Shown piece by piece: positions 15,283-28,700 of a stretch of DNA of 43,492 nt (within the stretch, counting starts at the first letter, position 1; each line of letters begins with the position of its first letter). Under the pieces are notes generated by a model. It searched no databases. It was not told the DNA's origin and was given only the letters and a program-made list of their open reading frames with translations. The position numbers were made by a program, and so were the translations under genes. The stretch comes from Planctomycetaceae bacterium (GTDB lineage Bacteria; Planctomycetota; Planctomycetia; Pirellulales; Pirellulaceae): assembly GCA_027487485.1 (NCBI GenBank), contig JAIYDN010000089.1, positions 1 through 43,492 of the forward strand, in the 5' to 3' direction.

Positions 15283-18200
15283 GCGACGAAAGCCAATGCG
15301 AGAACCCCATTGATCCAATAGTCGAAGACTTCGTCGCTCGTTTGCGCCGAGGCGAGCACCCCGCGTTAAGTGAGTATGCAGCGAGACATCCAGAGCTCGC
15401 TGACGAAATCCGCGAACTGTTTCCGGCTTTGATATTAATGGAAAGAGCGAGACCAGTAGAACCCGGCAGAACAAGCGTAGCGAATCGGATTTTCGATTCG
15501 GAAAAACTACCGGAGAAACTCGATGATTTCCGGATCCTTCGAGAGATCGGTCGAGGCGGAATGGGAGTTGTGTACGAGGCCATTCAAGAATCCTTGGGGC
15601 GTCATGTTGCACTCAAAGTATTGCCTCGGCAAGTTCTGGTCAACGATGCTCAAGCTCAACGCTTTCAACGCGAAGCACGCGCAGCAGCACGACTGAACCA
15701 TCCCAATATTGTCCCAGTCTTTGGCGTGGGTGAGGCGGATGGTATTCACTATTACTCAATGCAGTTCGTCCGCGGATTGGGGCTTGATCAAGTTGTCGCA
15801 GAAATCAAGCGTCTACAATCAGAGCGATTTGGCAATCCCGATTCAAGGTCTAAAGGGAGAAGTGAATTAAGCGAGCAAACCGACGTCACTAAGTTTACAA
15901 CGCAGTCAGCTCAAGTCTTGGCCTCCGGGATGGTATCTGGAGTTTTTCCGATCGACACAACTCAAAAACGTACTACGTTGGCCTCGAACGAACTGCCCTC
16001 TTCCGAGGCCACCGACGGCCGGAGTACTTCCAAAACACCTTCAATCCACGAAAGTTCTCGAACATACTGGCGCAGCATTGCGAGAATTGGCGAGGAGGTA
16101 GCACTCGCTCTGCAATATGCCGCTGACGAGGGGGTGCTTCACCGCGATATCAAGCCTGCGAACCTGCTGTTGGATCTGGAAGGCAAGGTTTGGGTTACTG
16201 ATTTTGGACTAGCAACAGAGCTAAGCAACGACGGTTTGACTCAAACTGGCGACATCATTGGAACCCTTCGTTACATGGCGCCAGAGCGATTGAAAGGCAT
16301 CTCCAGTCCACTTGTCGATGTCTACAGTCTAGGCGCTTCGCTCTATGAGATGCTGACATTGCAGCCGCTTTTTGGGCAACTGCCTCGCGAACAAATGCTG
16401 CAAGCAGTTAGTTCGGTTAGCCCAAGGCGGCCGCGATCCATTGTTCCTGGAATTCCACAAGACCTTGAAACGATTGTCCTCAAAGCAATTTCGAAGGAAC
16501 CAAGCGAGCGTTATGCCAGCGCGAAACAGCTCGCGCAAGACCTGCGATGCTTTCTTGAAAATCGACCGATTTTGGCCAGACAATCAGGAACTCTCGATCA
16601 AGTATGGAAATGGGGTCGACGCAATCCCGCCGTTGCAAGCTTGATTTCAGTATCAACTGGACTGCTTCTACTTTTGACGGTTGGTATCTGGGTTTCAAGT
16701 ATCATTCGAGCCGAGCGAGATGAAGCCGTTCGTCAACGGGAACTTGCGCAACAAGCGAGAGATGAAAACGCGAAATTGCTAAACCGTGCCTTGATCGCCG
16801 AAAAGGAATCGCGTGTCCGCGAACATCTTGCCAAGGCTACCACGATCCAACGTAGTGGGAAGGAGGGACAGCGTCATGCCAGTTTGGAGGAGCTCCGAAT
16901 TGCCGCCGACTACGAGCCCTCGGAGCAATTGCAACGCGAGCTGGCGGATAGCGCGATTTCGGCGTTTCAGCTTTTAGACCTAAAGCCCATATATGAGTTT
17001 CCGACGGTGCTGAATGTTCCATCTTGCTTTGATCACCAAGGAAAGCGATTTGTTCAAGTTCGAACAAATACAGCTGCATCGCAACCTAAACTGAAGCCAA
17101 AACCAGGAACAAGCGCTTACAGCGATTTTAGTTTGCACATTCGCAATGCTGATGATTGGAGCAAAGTCGCTGTCGTTCCAGGGCCAGATTGCTCATGTTG
17201 GTACGCGATGCCCGAATTCACACCTAAAGATCATTATTTAATTGTGACTTACCTTCCCTTCGAAGCTAAGCCGTTCATAACATGTCGGGACGCAAACAGC
17301 ATGGAAGTTGTGCATACCGCAGAGGTTCAATCGTCCTGGGTTACTCCAACCATTGCTTACCATCCGAATGGGAATGTGATCACCTATCAGGAGCCAAACG
17401 CGGATATTGTGACCTTCGATCTTGCGGAAGGTAGAGAGTGCAATCGAATACCTTTTGGAATGCTGGTTTATGACCTATGCTTAAACTCGGATGCGACGCA
17501 GTTGGCAGTGCTGCCCGTGGACAATTCTGCTATTCTTCTGCTCGATGCCAAAAGTGGTATCGAGCTTAATCGGTTCGTTGAAGATCGGAGCAGTACTGTT
17601 GTACGAACTTATCTGGCATGGAGCTCGGATGATCAGTTGCTTGCCGCGTCTTGTACTGATGGCTCGATTGAGATCTGGAATACCCCTCAGAAAAACCTAT
17701 CCTCGATCATTTCAGCCCATTCTCTTGCAATAACGGGTCTCCAATTTGATTCGAAGGGCTACTTGCTACTTTCAATATCTTACGATGGGTCACGTAAGAT
17801 TTGCGATGCGGCGATAGGCAGGGAGCTCGTTTCAACGGAGCGGGACCTTCTTAGTTTCACATCAGACGGGGGCGTCGGCTTTACGACGGGCACCGGGCTG
17901 ACGGGCGGCATTTGCCAGCTAACGCACGAGGACCACATCCAGAGATTGCACGACCCAACCATTGGGAATTCGCGGCTGAAGGTACAAAGTAGTGGGATTG
18001 CAAGTGTGGCCTTTAACTCCGATGAATCCCTTATGATCATTCACACCAATTCCTATCTTGACTTTTGGGATGTGAGAGAACGTCGGAAGTTAAATCGGAT
18101 TCAAGTTAGCAATTGTCGATTTGTTGCGTTTCATCCGGAGGGGAGTTCCTTGCTGACCGCGTTGCCGGACGGATTGTATCGGTGGCCAATTCATCAAGAC

Positions 18201-19547
18201 ACAAATGAATTGAGTCGGTCGATTGAAATAGGTCCACCGGAAAAAGTACCATTGGCTATTCCTGACTCTGCAGTTTTGACCGCTTTCGACTGGATCCCAA
18301 AAACTCAACGGCTTGCTATCTTCGCAGCAATGGATCCACCTCAGTTGTTGATTCAAGATTTGACACTTCCGTTGACGGACATTCCTACCATCCTGAAGTT
18401 ACCAGCAGATTATCGAGCAATAAATGGTCTCTCCGTCAGTCCTGATGGAATGTGGCTCGCCGCCGGAAGCTTTCATCATGGTACCGTTCCAATTTGGAAT
18501 CTGAAAACGTCTGAGCTCCATGAAATTGTTCCGGAGCCTGCCAATCCGACTCCAGCCTATACGGTAAGCTTTACGCGAGACAGCCGTCAGCTATTCATTG
18601 GTAACGCGAAAGAGACTACGAAGAGCGGATACCATGTTTACAGTGTTGGGTCATGGCAACAGACCAGTTTTCGGCCTGCGAGTATTACACCCACCAAGCC
18701 CGTCATGTTCCGAAATCAAAATAGGCTGGTTGCTATGACTGAACCGAATGAAGTACATATTTCCGATATTGATTCTGGTCGATTGGTTTCACGCATACAA
18801 ATGGCCGAGTCGCGGTTTAACATTCCCGTCGCTCTTTTGAACAATGACGCCGTTATGGCAACGATTTCCGGGGTTCGAACGGAAGACATTCTTCTGTGGA
18901 ACCTAGAAAGAATTAAAAGCTCGCTTGAGGAACTTGGGCTGACCTGGGATCTTGATCTGCAGGTTAGCTCATCGATTTGTCAAACTCGGAAACCAATCCA
19001 ATTGACTATCCATGATGGTGGACTGATAGATCGTAGCCGTGAAGTGGAGCGTTTGACAAAACTGGTATCGGAAGCCGAGAGACTTACCATCGCCCGCAGA
19101 TTTGATGAGGCTGTTGCCAGCCTCTCGGGCGAGCCCGATTTTTCCCGTGTGGATTCGCGACTGTTGAATGCTGTCGCTTGGGCGTTGGTCACGCGTCTGG
19201 AATGCTCCAGCGAGCAGTCAAAGTGTGCGGTGAAATTGACAGAACAGGCGTTGGCGTTGACACCGACACAGTCGGCGTATTGGAATACACTTGGTGTAGC
19301 AAGGTATCGAAACCTTGAATACGAGCTTGCGATCGAAGCGTTGATGAAAAGCGAGTCTCTAGAGCCAGATAGATACTTCTTTGACAATACAATCTTCATC
19401 GCGATGAGCTATTGGAAAATCGGCAACCAAGAATCGGCTCGGACCTGGTTGGAAAAGGCTCTTGCCTCGCTGGAGAAAGTCAAAACACCCACCGAGGAAC
19501 GTTTGCGTTTTCGTAGGGAAGCCGAAGAATTGATGAAGGATGAATAA
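15279..19547 (+). CDS. Membrane-anchored Ser/Thr protein kinase with C-terminal WD40-like and TPR regions (1422 aa)
   Basis: Starts at GTG 15279, overlapping the sigma factor stop. An N-terminal leader (about 1-80) with EYAARHPELADEIRELFP is typical of planctomycete kinases. The kinase domain is intact: glycine loop GRGGMGVVYE (about residue 91), VALKVLP Lys113, HRDIKPAN with His288/Asp290, DFG Asp308, and APE Glu336. Hinge (MQFVRG, about 161) to HRD spans some 127 residues, so a Ser/Thr-rich insert of about 80 residues is present. One transmembrane helix (451-476, with five consecutive Leu) is followed by a charged coiled coil (477-530), a region of degenerate WD40-like blades (about 570-1240, e.g. 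DGSIEIWNT and SPDGMWLAAGS), and a TPR-like C-terminus (about 1265-1422, with YWNTLGVARYRNLEYELAIEAL). The kinase probably faces the cytoplasm and the WD40/TPR part the other side of the membrane as sensor. Substrate inferred, not shown: the coupled sigma factor. Confidence 0.94.
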   Translation: MSDESQCENPIDPIVEDFVARLRRGEHPALSEYAARHPELADEIRELFPALILMERARPVEPGRTSVANRIFDSEKLPEKLDDFRILREIGRGGMGVVYEAIQESLGRHVALKVLPRQVLVNDAQAQRFQREARAAARLNHPNIVPVFGVGEADGIHYYSMQFVRGLGLDQVVAEIKRLQSERFGNPDSRSKGRSELSEQTDVTKFTTQSAQVLASGMVSGVFPIDTTQKRTTLASNELPSSEATDGRSTSKTPSIHESSRTYWRSIARIGEEVALALQYAADEGVLHRDIKPANLLLDLEGKVWVTDFGLATELSNDGLTQTGDIIGTLRYMAPERLKGISSPLVDVYSLGASLYEMLTLQPLFGQLPREQMLQAVSSVSPRRPRSIVPGIPQDLETIVLKAISKEPSERYASAKQLAQDLRCFLENRPILARQSGTLDQVWKWGRRNPAVASLISVSTGLLLLLTVGIWVSSIIRAERDEAVRQRELAQQARDENAKLLNRALIAEKESRVREHLAKATTIQRSGKEGQRHASLEELRIAADYEPSEQLQRELADSAISAFQLLDLKPIYEFPTVLNVPSCFDHQGKRFVQVRTNTAASQPKLKPKPGTSAYSDFSLHIRNADDWSKVAVVPGPDCSCWYAMPEFTPKDHYLIVTYLPFEAKPFITCRDANSMEVVHTAEVQSSWVTPTIAYHPNGNVITYQEPNADIVTFDLAEGRECNRIPFGMLVYDLCLNSDATQLAVLPVDNSAILLLDAKSGIELNRFVEDRSSTVVRTYLAWSSDDQLLAASCTDGSIEIWNTPQKNLSSIISAHSLAITGLQFDSKGYLLLSISYDGSRKICDAAIGRELVSTERDLLSFTSDGGVGFTTGTGLTGGICQLTHEDHIQRLHDPTIGNSRLKVQSSGIASVAFNSDESLMIIHTNSYLDFWDVRERRKLNRIQVSNCRFVAFHPEGSSLLTALPDGLYRWPIHQDTNELSRSIEIGPPEKVPLAIPDSAVLTAFDWIPKTQRLAIFAAMDPPQLLIQDLTLPLTDIPTILKLPADYRAINGLSVSPDGMWLAAGSFHHGTVPIWNLKTSELHEIVPEPANPTPAYTVSFTRDSRQLFIGNAKETTKSGYHVYSVGSWQQTSFRPASITPTKPVMFRNQNRLVAMTEPNEVHISDIDSGRLVSRIQMAESRFNIPVALLNNDAVMATISGVRTEDILLWNLERIKSSLEELGLTWDLDLQVSSSICQTRKPIQLTIHDGGLIDRSREVERLTKLVSEAERLTIARRFDEAVASLSGEPDFSRVDSRLLNAVAWALVTRLECSSEQSKCAVKLTEQALALTPTQSAYWNTLGVARYRNLEYELAIEALMKSESLEPDRYFFDNTIFIAMSYWKIGNQESARTWLEKALASLEKVKTPTEERLRFRREAEELMKDE

Positions 19548-19573
19548 GGCCAACCCCGCATCATTCCCAAAAA

Positions 19574-19603
19574 TTGGATTTTGCCTAACTTGCCATGTAT
19601 ACG
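19574..19603 (+). promoter_or_regulatory. Weak promoter candidate upstream of the third giant gene
   Basis: TTGGAT (19574-19579) and TATACG (19598-19603), spacing 18, lie about 107 bases upstream of GTG 19710. Matches are poor. The 162-base gap 19548-19709 shows nothing else I can name, including no clear terminator for the kinase gene. Confidence 0.22.
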
Positions 19604-19709
19604 GTCGTGGTCGCTTACCGGACTAAGTAGTAGTGAACGTCTTCAATGGCGTTTCTTTATCCACGAAGGGTAAAGACTTTGTTCGGGTCGAGTGGCATTA
19701 GGCTGATCG

Positions 19710-22700
19710 GTGGCAGCTATCGTGAAGAAAAATTCATCTAAACCGGTTTCTCGCAATTCGAAGCATCGTCGCTTGAGAAACCTTCGGCGAGTCTTCTTTG
19801 AGGCCCTAGAGCCACGTTTACCACTTGCTGCCGATCTCATATATCGAGGGACGTCGAACGTTGATGATCTCACTCTGTTCGTTGCCTCCGACGGGGCATC
19901 GCCCGTCGTTCAGTTGCGACAGACCGGAACGACGAACGTTTTGGCCAGTGTCACACTCGACCCCCTTACCGGTCCAACGGTTTTGGTCAAGGCTTCGCAA
20001 TCGAGCGATTCACGCGGCGATACTTTGCGGATCGATTTAGGCTCGCTGAACAAGCTGAACACCTTTATTGCAAGCAATCAAGGACTGTTTACCATTGATT
20101 TCGATGGGGGTGTCGACGGACCTATCACGTTGCCGACGCTTCCCTCGTTTGTTCCCCTCCCGCCGGCACCGTTCGCCAATGACTTGGTCCGATTGGAAGG
20201 TTCCGGCACCCTCGGCTTCAGCCTTACTGTCATCTCGACCAGCGATATCGAAGTCGCCCCGGGCACGTTGCAGATGCCTGGCCAAAATCTCTGGGTTCAA
20301 TCGATCGCGACCGGAGGCAGCGTTGCCAACGCAGACGAGGTAACCAAACTTTTTGCCGTTCCGATCGTCGGCGTTTCGATGAATTCGGGAAGCATATCGG
20401 CGGGCGGTGTAACTTTCCAAGCTTTTGCCAACGTCGGCTTGACTGTTCAAGAAGGCGAAGCGTTCAATGGTGCGTTGCGTTATGCTGCCGGCGTCGGAAT
20501 TGGATTAGCTGACATCGACATCGCAGGCACCTCGCAGATCGTCGCAACCGGTAACCTTACGGTAGAAGCTCGTTCGAGTGTCTTTGTCAATGTTCTCCGT
20601 AAACCGCAAACCGACGGTAACGCAGCGGACGATCTGACCAACGATGCTGCCATCGCAGGAGCTTTCGTCTTCAGCCAAGCCGATATCGACATTGGGGGAA
20701 GTGCATCGATAACAGTGACAGGCTTAGCCACGATCACCGCCGACAATACAACCAATGTGATGATCACCGCTGACGGTGCCGTTGGAAGTTCATTTGCAGG
20801 TGGTACGTTAGCGACCGCCATCGTACATGGCGATGCGGATTTAACCATTGGCGGAAACGCCAGCTTGATTGGCACCGGTGATGTTGTGTTGACCTCCAAG
20901 AGCAATCGTCAAGCGAACGTGACCGCACGAGCTACTCCGAAGGGAGCCGACGAGGATGGTAATGCAAACACCAAGACAAAGTCGCAGCAAGCATTGTTCG
21001 ATAATGCCGTCTCGACTTCCGACGGCGAGTTGAAACTGGCCGGAGCCGCCGCTTTCTCGACCCACACGGGCGATACCACGGCGCGTATTCAAGGTGGAAC
21101 CGTTCGTTCCAACAACGGTGCATTGAAGTTGATCGCTACGGAGTCGCACGCCATCACAACACTCGGGGATGGAACACCCAATAACGGCGATGTCGACGGT
21201 GGAGTCGGCGTAGGTGTTGGTGTATCGGTTGTGAACGCAGATGCAATCGCTGAAGTCGGTGGGAATGCGAGCCTACGCGGTAATTCGATTCTGGTCGAAG
21301 GAAAGATTCTGCAAAGTAACATTACGACGACTGCTAAGTCAGGAAAGAGCGGCGGTCTGGCCTCCAACAGTGACATCGGTGTCGCGGGAGCTGTAGCGGT
21401 CAACGTCGCCGTCTCCGACGCAACGGCCGCTGTTCAGCCGAATGCCAATATCAACGTTATTTCTTCTGCGTTCACTATCAACGCCAGTTCGATTACCAAC
21501 GACACGGTACTAGCGGAACCTTACTTTCTCGGAGGAACGGGAACCGTCGGAATCGGAGCCGCCTATGCGCTCAATGTATCCGATCATGTGACACTTGCCG
21601 AAGTTGGCACCAATGCTGGGATTACAAACCTTCCAGCGTTGACGGTGACGTCGACTTCGAAGAACGACGTTACAACCACCGCTAAAGCGGGCGCGGCGGG
21701 CGGCGTCGCGATTGGATTCGGTGTGGCCAATGCAATCGTCAATCACGATACGATTGCCGAGTTTGATTCGGGTAGTGCTTTCAACGTTGCCGGCAATCTG
21801 ACGATCACCGCCGATCACTCCGGTCAAACAACGATCGTTGGAGAAGGGGTCACTCAAACCGGAGCTTCTGTGGCCGTGGCCGCTTCGTTGGGTATGGCCT
21901 GGGGGGCGAGCACGACTTCCGCTAACCTCAATCGGAACGTTAATGTCGGCGGCGCCTTAATGGTTCTTGCCACTGGCGGCGAGCAATCGACTGTGATTGC
22001 AAAAGCGAGTTCCAATGGGGGCGACGAAGATGGCGGATCAGTAAAGGACCAACTTGCCAGGATCCGTGCAGAAGCCAACAAGCAAGCCTCTACGCTCAAT
22101 CGCGGCGCACGCTTGATCGGTGTTGGAATCAACCCGACTCCGGAGACCAATCATGGCGAAGTGACAATCGCAGCCGCCGTATCGCTCAACATGCTCGATT
22201 CGAAGATACGAGCTTCCCTTGGTGTCAACGCTCAAATCACCGTCGGCGGTACGACCACCGTTCGAGCCCTAGGCAATGCCGACGCAAGCTCGACTGCTAA
22301 CGGTGACGCAACGACCACATCGTCTGTCGGTGTCGGTATCGCTGTAGCCATGAACATGGTCGATCACACGATTGAATCGACCATCAATGGCGGCGTAGTT
22401 CTGAACACCAGAGGCTTAACCGTCGAGGCCGACAAACGGGTGAACGGGCAAGACAACACGCAGACATTTATCGCCGATGCAACGTCAGGGGCTAGCTCTC
22501 GAAAGTATGGTTTTGCTGGTTCAGTCGCTTTGAACTTCGCATCGACCCATGTCATTGCGCAGGTTCTTGGTGGCGCAACACTTGCTGGCTTCACTGGCCA
22601 ATCGATTCTGGTGAAAGCTGACGCTAAAACGCTGACGCAAACCAAAACACGTCCTGAGGATTCGGTCAACGGTGGCATAGTCGGCGTTGGCGGCTCGTTC

Positions 22701-25700
22701 TCGTTGAGTAATCCCAACAACAACACCGTAGCAACCATAGCAGACTCGGTCATCATAACCGGCAATGTGTCGACGATTACGATTAATGCGATCGCCAATC
22801 ACGTTTCCAATACGGAGGCCGCCAACGGCGCGGCGGGCGACCTTGGGTTGGGCGCGGCGGTATCGCTGGTGATCGGTGACAACGTTACCGACGCTCGTTT
22901 CGGTAGCGGAGCCGCGATCGCATTAGGAAGCGTCAATGTTCAATCGACTCACAATAGCCAAGTCAATTTGAAGTCGGACGCGGATGGTGCGGGCGATTGG
23001 GTCGGGTTGGGTGCTTCCGTCGGCATCAACTTGGTGGATGAGAAATCCTCTGCCACGGTCGCGCGATCGTTATCTCTCAACGGAACATTGAACGTCCTCG
23101 CGATTTCAAACACTTTGAGCAGCATTGACGCCAAGGCGAGCGCCAAGGGTGCAAGAGACGAAGCTTTCAATTTCGACGAAGAGCTAAAAGACATTCTCGA
23201 TGTCGGATTTGTTAAGGATCTGCTCGGTCCGTTAACTGAGATTCCAAAAGCCATCGATGTGCTTAGTGCCGCCAACGGTGACGCGGGGGCTCAGGCGAGT
23301 ATTCTTTCTCCGCAGCTAGGCATTGCTGGCGCGCTGGCTTTCGCTGACAACACGAGTCGTAACACGGCGTCGATCGCATCGGGTGCCGTCATCGTTACTA
23401 CCGGAGCAACAGTCGTTTCTGCTCAAGGTCAGTTCGACGTTGTGAGCAAAGCGGTCAGCCCGTCCATGTCGGGACAGCCCGGAACCAACGGCATAGCCGC
23501 CGGAGCGGCCTTTAACGATGTGTCGTTCTACAATCAAGCCTATGTCGATGCAGGTGCTTCGCTTCGCGCCAATGGCGTTACGATCGAAGCAATCACACCC
23601 TCAAATCAAACCAACGATATCGTGGCCTGGGGTAGTGCCGCGGCCCGCGGCAAAGGAACAGTCGGCATAGCGGGTTCGATGGCCATCAACGTTGCAAACA
23701 TTGAATCGAAGGCATACATCGCTGCAGCTTCTGGACAACTTGCACCGGCCATCGCGAAGTCCACTTCGAATATGACGGTTCAATCTCTAAGTCGCACTAT
23801 TCCGCAAACGTTGGCACTCGGCGGCGGCATCTCGACGCCGAACGGATTCGGTGGCTCGATTGGCGGTGCAGTCGCTCTTGCGCGGCTCTCGATCGATACA
23901 CAAGCGTACATCGATGGTACAGCCGCAGCAGCCGGGACGTTGGCCATCACCGCCAACACGTTGGTCTCGCCCTCCAAAGTCTCTCTGCCGGTCCTGTCGT
24001 TTAATGACGCCCCGGTAGCAACCTCGATTGCTCTATCAGGGAGCGCTTCGACCGGCGACTTTGGGGTAGCCGGTTCGGCCGGTATCAATCGCTACTACTT
24101 CAAGACGCAAGCGTACGTCGGCAGCAACGCTCAAATCAATCAAGCTTCCGATATCGTTGGCCTTGCTTCGCAGAATGTCGCGATTAGAGCGGAAGATAAC
24201 ACAAATCTTTCGAGCTATGCAGGATCCATCGGCATAACGATCGGAGCGGCCGGTCTCGGGGCCGGTTTGGACATGGGATTTGTCACGAAGAATACGCGAG
24301 CCTACGTCGGAACCGGCAGTAGAACGTTCGCCAAGAATGGAATCACAGTCGGGACGATCTCGAACGAATCTTTATCGTCGCTAGCAGGAAATTTTGGCGC
24401 CGGTGATTCGGTCGGCATTGCTGGTTCGTCAACAATCTACGTTGTCGATGCCGGTTCTCGCAGCTACGCCGACAGCGATGCAGTTCTTGAGAGCCAAGGT
24501 CCGATTGCGATTACTGGTAGTGGAGCATTCAAGATCAACGCGATTGGAACTTCGTTAGGCATCGGCGTCACGGTTGGTATTGGTGCTGGGAACATGACTC
24601 TTCTGCATACCGATGTTGTTGAATCGTATGCTCGCACAGGTTCGAGTCTTACCGCTGGAGCCGCAGGCATAACGATCCATGCAACTTCGACCGAAGACAT
24701 TGTCGGTGTCTCGGCTGCGGGTGGCGGAGCGGGCAAAGTCGGTGTGGCAGGTGCCGCAAATTACATGGAACTAAATGAAACGACTCGATCGTACGTTGAA
24801 CGCGGCGCAACCCTTACCGCCAACGATCCGAATGCAAGCATCACGTCGCATATTGATATCAAAGCTTCCGACACAACCATCATCGTCGCGGTAGCCGGGA
24901 GTTTATCCGGTTCCGGTGTGGTAGCGGTTGGAGTCGGTGCCGACGTCAACACACTGAAGAAAGTGACGACCGCCTTCATCGATTCAGGAGTTACGGCCAC
25001 CGCCGAAGGAAATCTTTTCGTTATCGCCGAGTCGAAAGAAGATGTGTCATCTGTGGCCGCAGGATTAGCTGGTAGCGGTAACACGGCAGTTGTCGCCGAC
25101 GCGTCGCTCCATGACTTCACGATCACGACGCGAGCATTCATCGGCGACGACCCAACCGATGCCATGGCGTCCGCTGGGCAGGGCAACGTTCGCGCTTTGT
25201 GGAACATTGTCGTCGATGCTCGCGTCGCATCGGAGATCGACAAGATTGTGGGTGTCGGTGCTGGAGCAAAATACGTCGGCGTCAGCGCGGGGATTGGTGC
25301 TTCTCGAATCGTCAAAACGACCGAAGCTTTCATCGGTAACGGGGCCAGAGTTCACGCCGATGGGCAAGGAGCGGTCGTCAAAGTTCGGACCGGCGAGTTT
25401 ACTATCGGCGATGCTATCGATGGTTCGACTTCAAGTAATGGTATCGAACCTGATGCCGTCAGCCGAAACGCAAGCGCCAATTCACTGTCCAACGCTGCCG
25501 AAGTTGGGCGGCCGAGCTTGATTGGTATTGATCTTGATAAAGACAACGCAAACGAAGCCTACGATTCGTCGGTGACCGGTCGGAGAACCATCACGCCGAA
25601 GGTGCAAGACCACGCGGGATTATCGGTTACGGCTACGAACTACGATGATATCGAAGTTTATACGTATGCGCTTGCTGGTGGCTTCGGTGCCTTGGCCCTT

Positions 25701-28700
25701 TCGACCGGTTCGAGTGTTGTGAGTAATACAACCGAGGCCTACATCGGCAATGGTGCTCGGATCAATGCCGATGGGCCGACTCTCGGTTCCGCACAGGGGG
25801 TTCTCGTCGGAGCAGGGAGCGATCTTAATCAGATATCGATCGCTGGCTCTGTGGCCGGCGGTGGCGCGATCAGTCCTGGTATCGGTCTGACGACGGTCCG
25901 GGAGAAGACCTTGGCTACCATTCACCCAAATGCGATCGTAAAAGCAGTCGACGACGTTTTCGTGATTGCTGCGAGCAGCCAAGATATGTTGCTCGTCGGA
26001 GCCGGTTTAGCCGGAGGTGTGGGGCTAGGTGGAGCCTTCGATATGATCACCATCAACAATCAAACCTTGGCCACTATCGGGGGCAACGTGCAAGCCAGTG
26101 GCGACGTGGTCGTTTGGGCCGATGATACATCCGATCTTGATATCATCTCCGGTGCGATTGGTTATGGTGCAGGTGCCGGAGGAGCATCGGTCGGCATACT
26201 GAAAGCCGACAAACTTACCAAAGCCGAACTGACTTCGACCGCGGTCGTGGATGCCTTGGGTGTTGGAGGTGACGTGAATGGGGTTATTCTCGGGACGAAA
26301 TCAACCGATGGCAAAAACTTCAATCGAGGATCGGTATCGGGAGTTGTGGTCCAAGCAACGTCAAGCGAAGACTTTACTTCCTTAGCCATCGCTGGCGGGG
26401 TTGGAACGCAAGGTGCGGGTTTAGCAGGCGGGGTCGTGGTCACGCTCCTTAATTCTGATACCACGGCTTTGATCAACGGAGGATCCCGAGTCAATAAAAC
26501 GCTTCCGGCCACCCCGGCTTTCGATCAAAGCGTCTACGTTAACGCGGCCAATAAGATCGACGGTTTGGCATTCGCGGGGGCCATCGCTTTTGGTGCCACT
26601 GGTGGTTTGGCAGGAGCGGTTAACTTGGCGACGATTCGCAACGACACGTTGGCGGATATCGGCAACGGGGCAATCGTGGGGGCTAATCAAGATATCGAAG
26701 TCAACGCGCTCAGCGTCAAGGAATTGAAAGGAATAACCGTCGGTGGCTCGGTTTCCGGGGGTATTGCCTTGGCCGGCAGTGTCGCCGTGTGGACGATTGG
26801 ATCGGCACTCGAGAAAATCTACTCGAATCAGAATAGCTCCGGTCAAGGCGGTGCAGCGCAATCGGCTGACGCTTTGGATGTCAGCAATGGGCAGCGCGCC
26901 GACACGGACACCGTTGGCCAAGCTCAAAACGCTTTGCTCCGTTCCAACAATTTTCTCAGCGGCTTTTCGGACGATACACCGAACAATCAGCAAAGTTCGG
27001 ATAAGCGAGTTAAGAACGCTAGCTCTTTCATGGCGTTGAGATTGAACGAGGCGGCGCCGACTCAGGCGGAGCTACAAAACGCGATCAACTCTGCCGGTGC
27101 GCCATCGGGCACGACGGCTCGCATTAGCATTGGAAGTAATAATCGAGCCGGTAAAGCTATACGTGTCACTTCGGACGAAGGGCTCGCTCTCGAACAGCTC
27201 ACCGGTGCCATTGCTGTTGGAGCCACGGGACTTGGCGCGGGAGTCACCATCAACAACATCGCTGCGAATTCGACTGCACAAATCGGCGGCTACGCGTTGA
27301 GCGATGAAATCGTGGTCGACGCGAAACTCGATTCAGATCAAGAATACGATGCCTATGTTGGCGCTGCAGCGCAAGGCGTGGCCTTGGGAGCAGCTGTCGT
27401 AACCACCACCGATCAATCGGTAACGCAAGCTTTTGTAGCTAATGGGGCGGAATTGTGGCCGAAGACCCTGAGTGTAATAGCCCTGGATAACCGCTCAATC
27501 GACGGAACAGCCGGACAGCTTTCGGCAGGTGGGACGCTTGCTGCTGGAGCGGCATTTGTGCGACTAACCGTCGACAACCCAACATTAACGGAAACCAATG
27601 CTTTCATCGGAGACAACGCAAGCATCATTGCCGTCGGGGGCGTCACGATCAAGGCATCCAATGCGATCGAAGTCGAAGCGGACGTTACTGGAATCTCGGC
27701 TGGTACATTAGCAGGAACAGCGAACTTTGCCGTCGTGAATCTTCAGAATCGAGTCAACGCAATTGTGGGGAATGGGGTTGGTATACTTGCTGGAGGTGAT
27801 GTCGACATACAAGCTTCCATGTCGGTTGATGGATTGGCGAAGTCCACCGGTGTCGCCGTCGGGGCAGGTTTGGCTGCGGGGTTCTCGTATGCTGAAATCG
27901 AAATGGGCGAAGGTGACGGCATGGATGAAGTTGTAGCCGGGTTAAAAGACAATGTCAGGATTGGAAGCGCAGCCCTTCGGGTCCGATCTAGTGGCCCCGG
28001 TCTCGCCGCCGCGGGTACTAATCCAGGGCGTCGCATCGTCTCCGAAGCAACGGCTGGGGCGGGAAGCATTTTCGCAGCTAACGGTGCCTTAGCCGTTACT
28101 GACAGCGATGTTTCAACGACAACATCGATTGGTTCGGGTGGCAAAATCTATGTTAATAGCTTTTTTCTCGCGTCGGACAACACTCAGCGTGTCGATAGCC
28201 GCACAGACTCCATTACAGTGGGTGCCTTGGCCGGCGGACTGGGCAGCACGGACAACGAAATAACTGGCAATGCAAAAGTTTATGTCGGTGGTCAGACCTA
28301 CATCGAAGCGGATACGATTAAGGTCTTCTCGAAGAACTTATTCATTAAATCTGAGTATGAGGAGAACCTGAGAGCGACGACTGTGAGTGGGGTCTCTGCA
28401 AATGCCTCACGGAGCAACACTTCACTTGGGACATCGTCTAACGATCGTTGGGGGGCTCGCGTTGTTTTCTCCCCCGGAGCGACACTTAAATCGAAAAACG
28501 CCGACGACGACTTTGAAGTCACGGTACAAACCGACATTCATGCGTCGGACAAAGTCGTGGCGAATTCGGTTAACAGCGTGGGCGGCCTGACAGCAGCTTT
28601 CTCGTTGTTCGATGCCTATGGCCTTTCGGAAATCGATGTTCAAGGAGCTCGTCTGGAAGCACCCGACGCCGGCGAACTGAAACTGAGGACCCGCAGCAAT

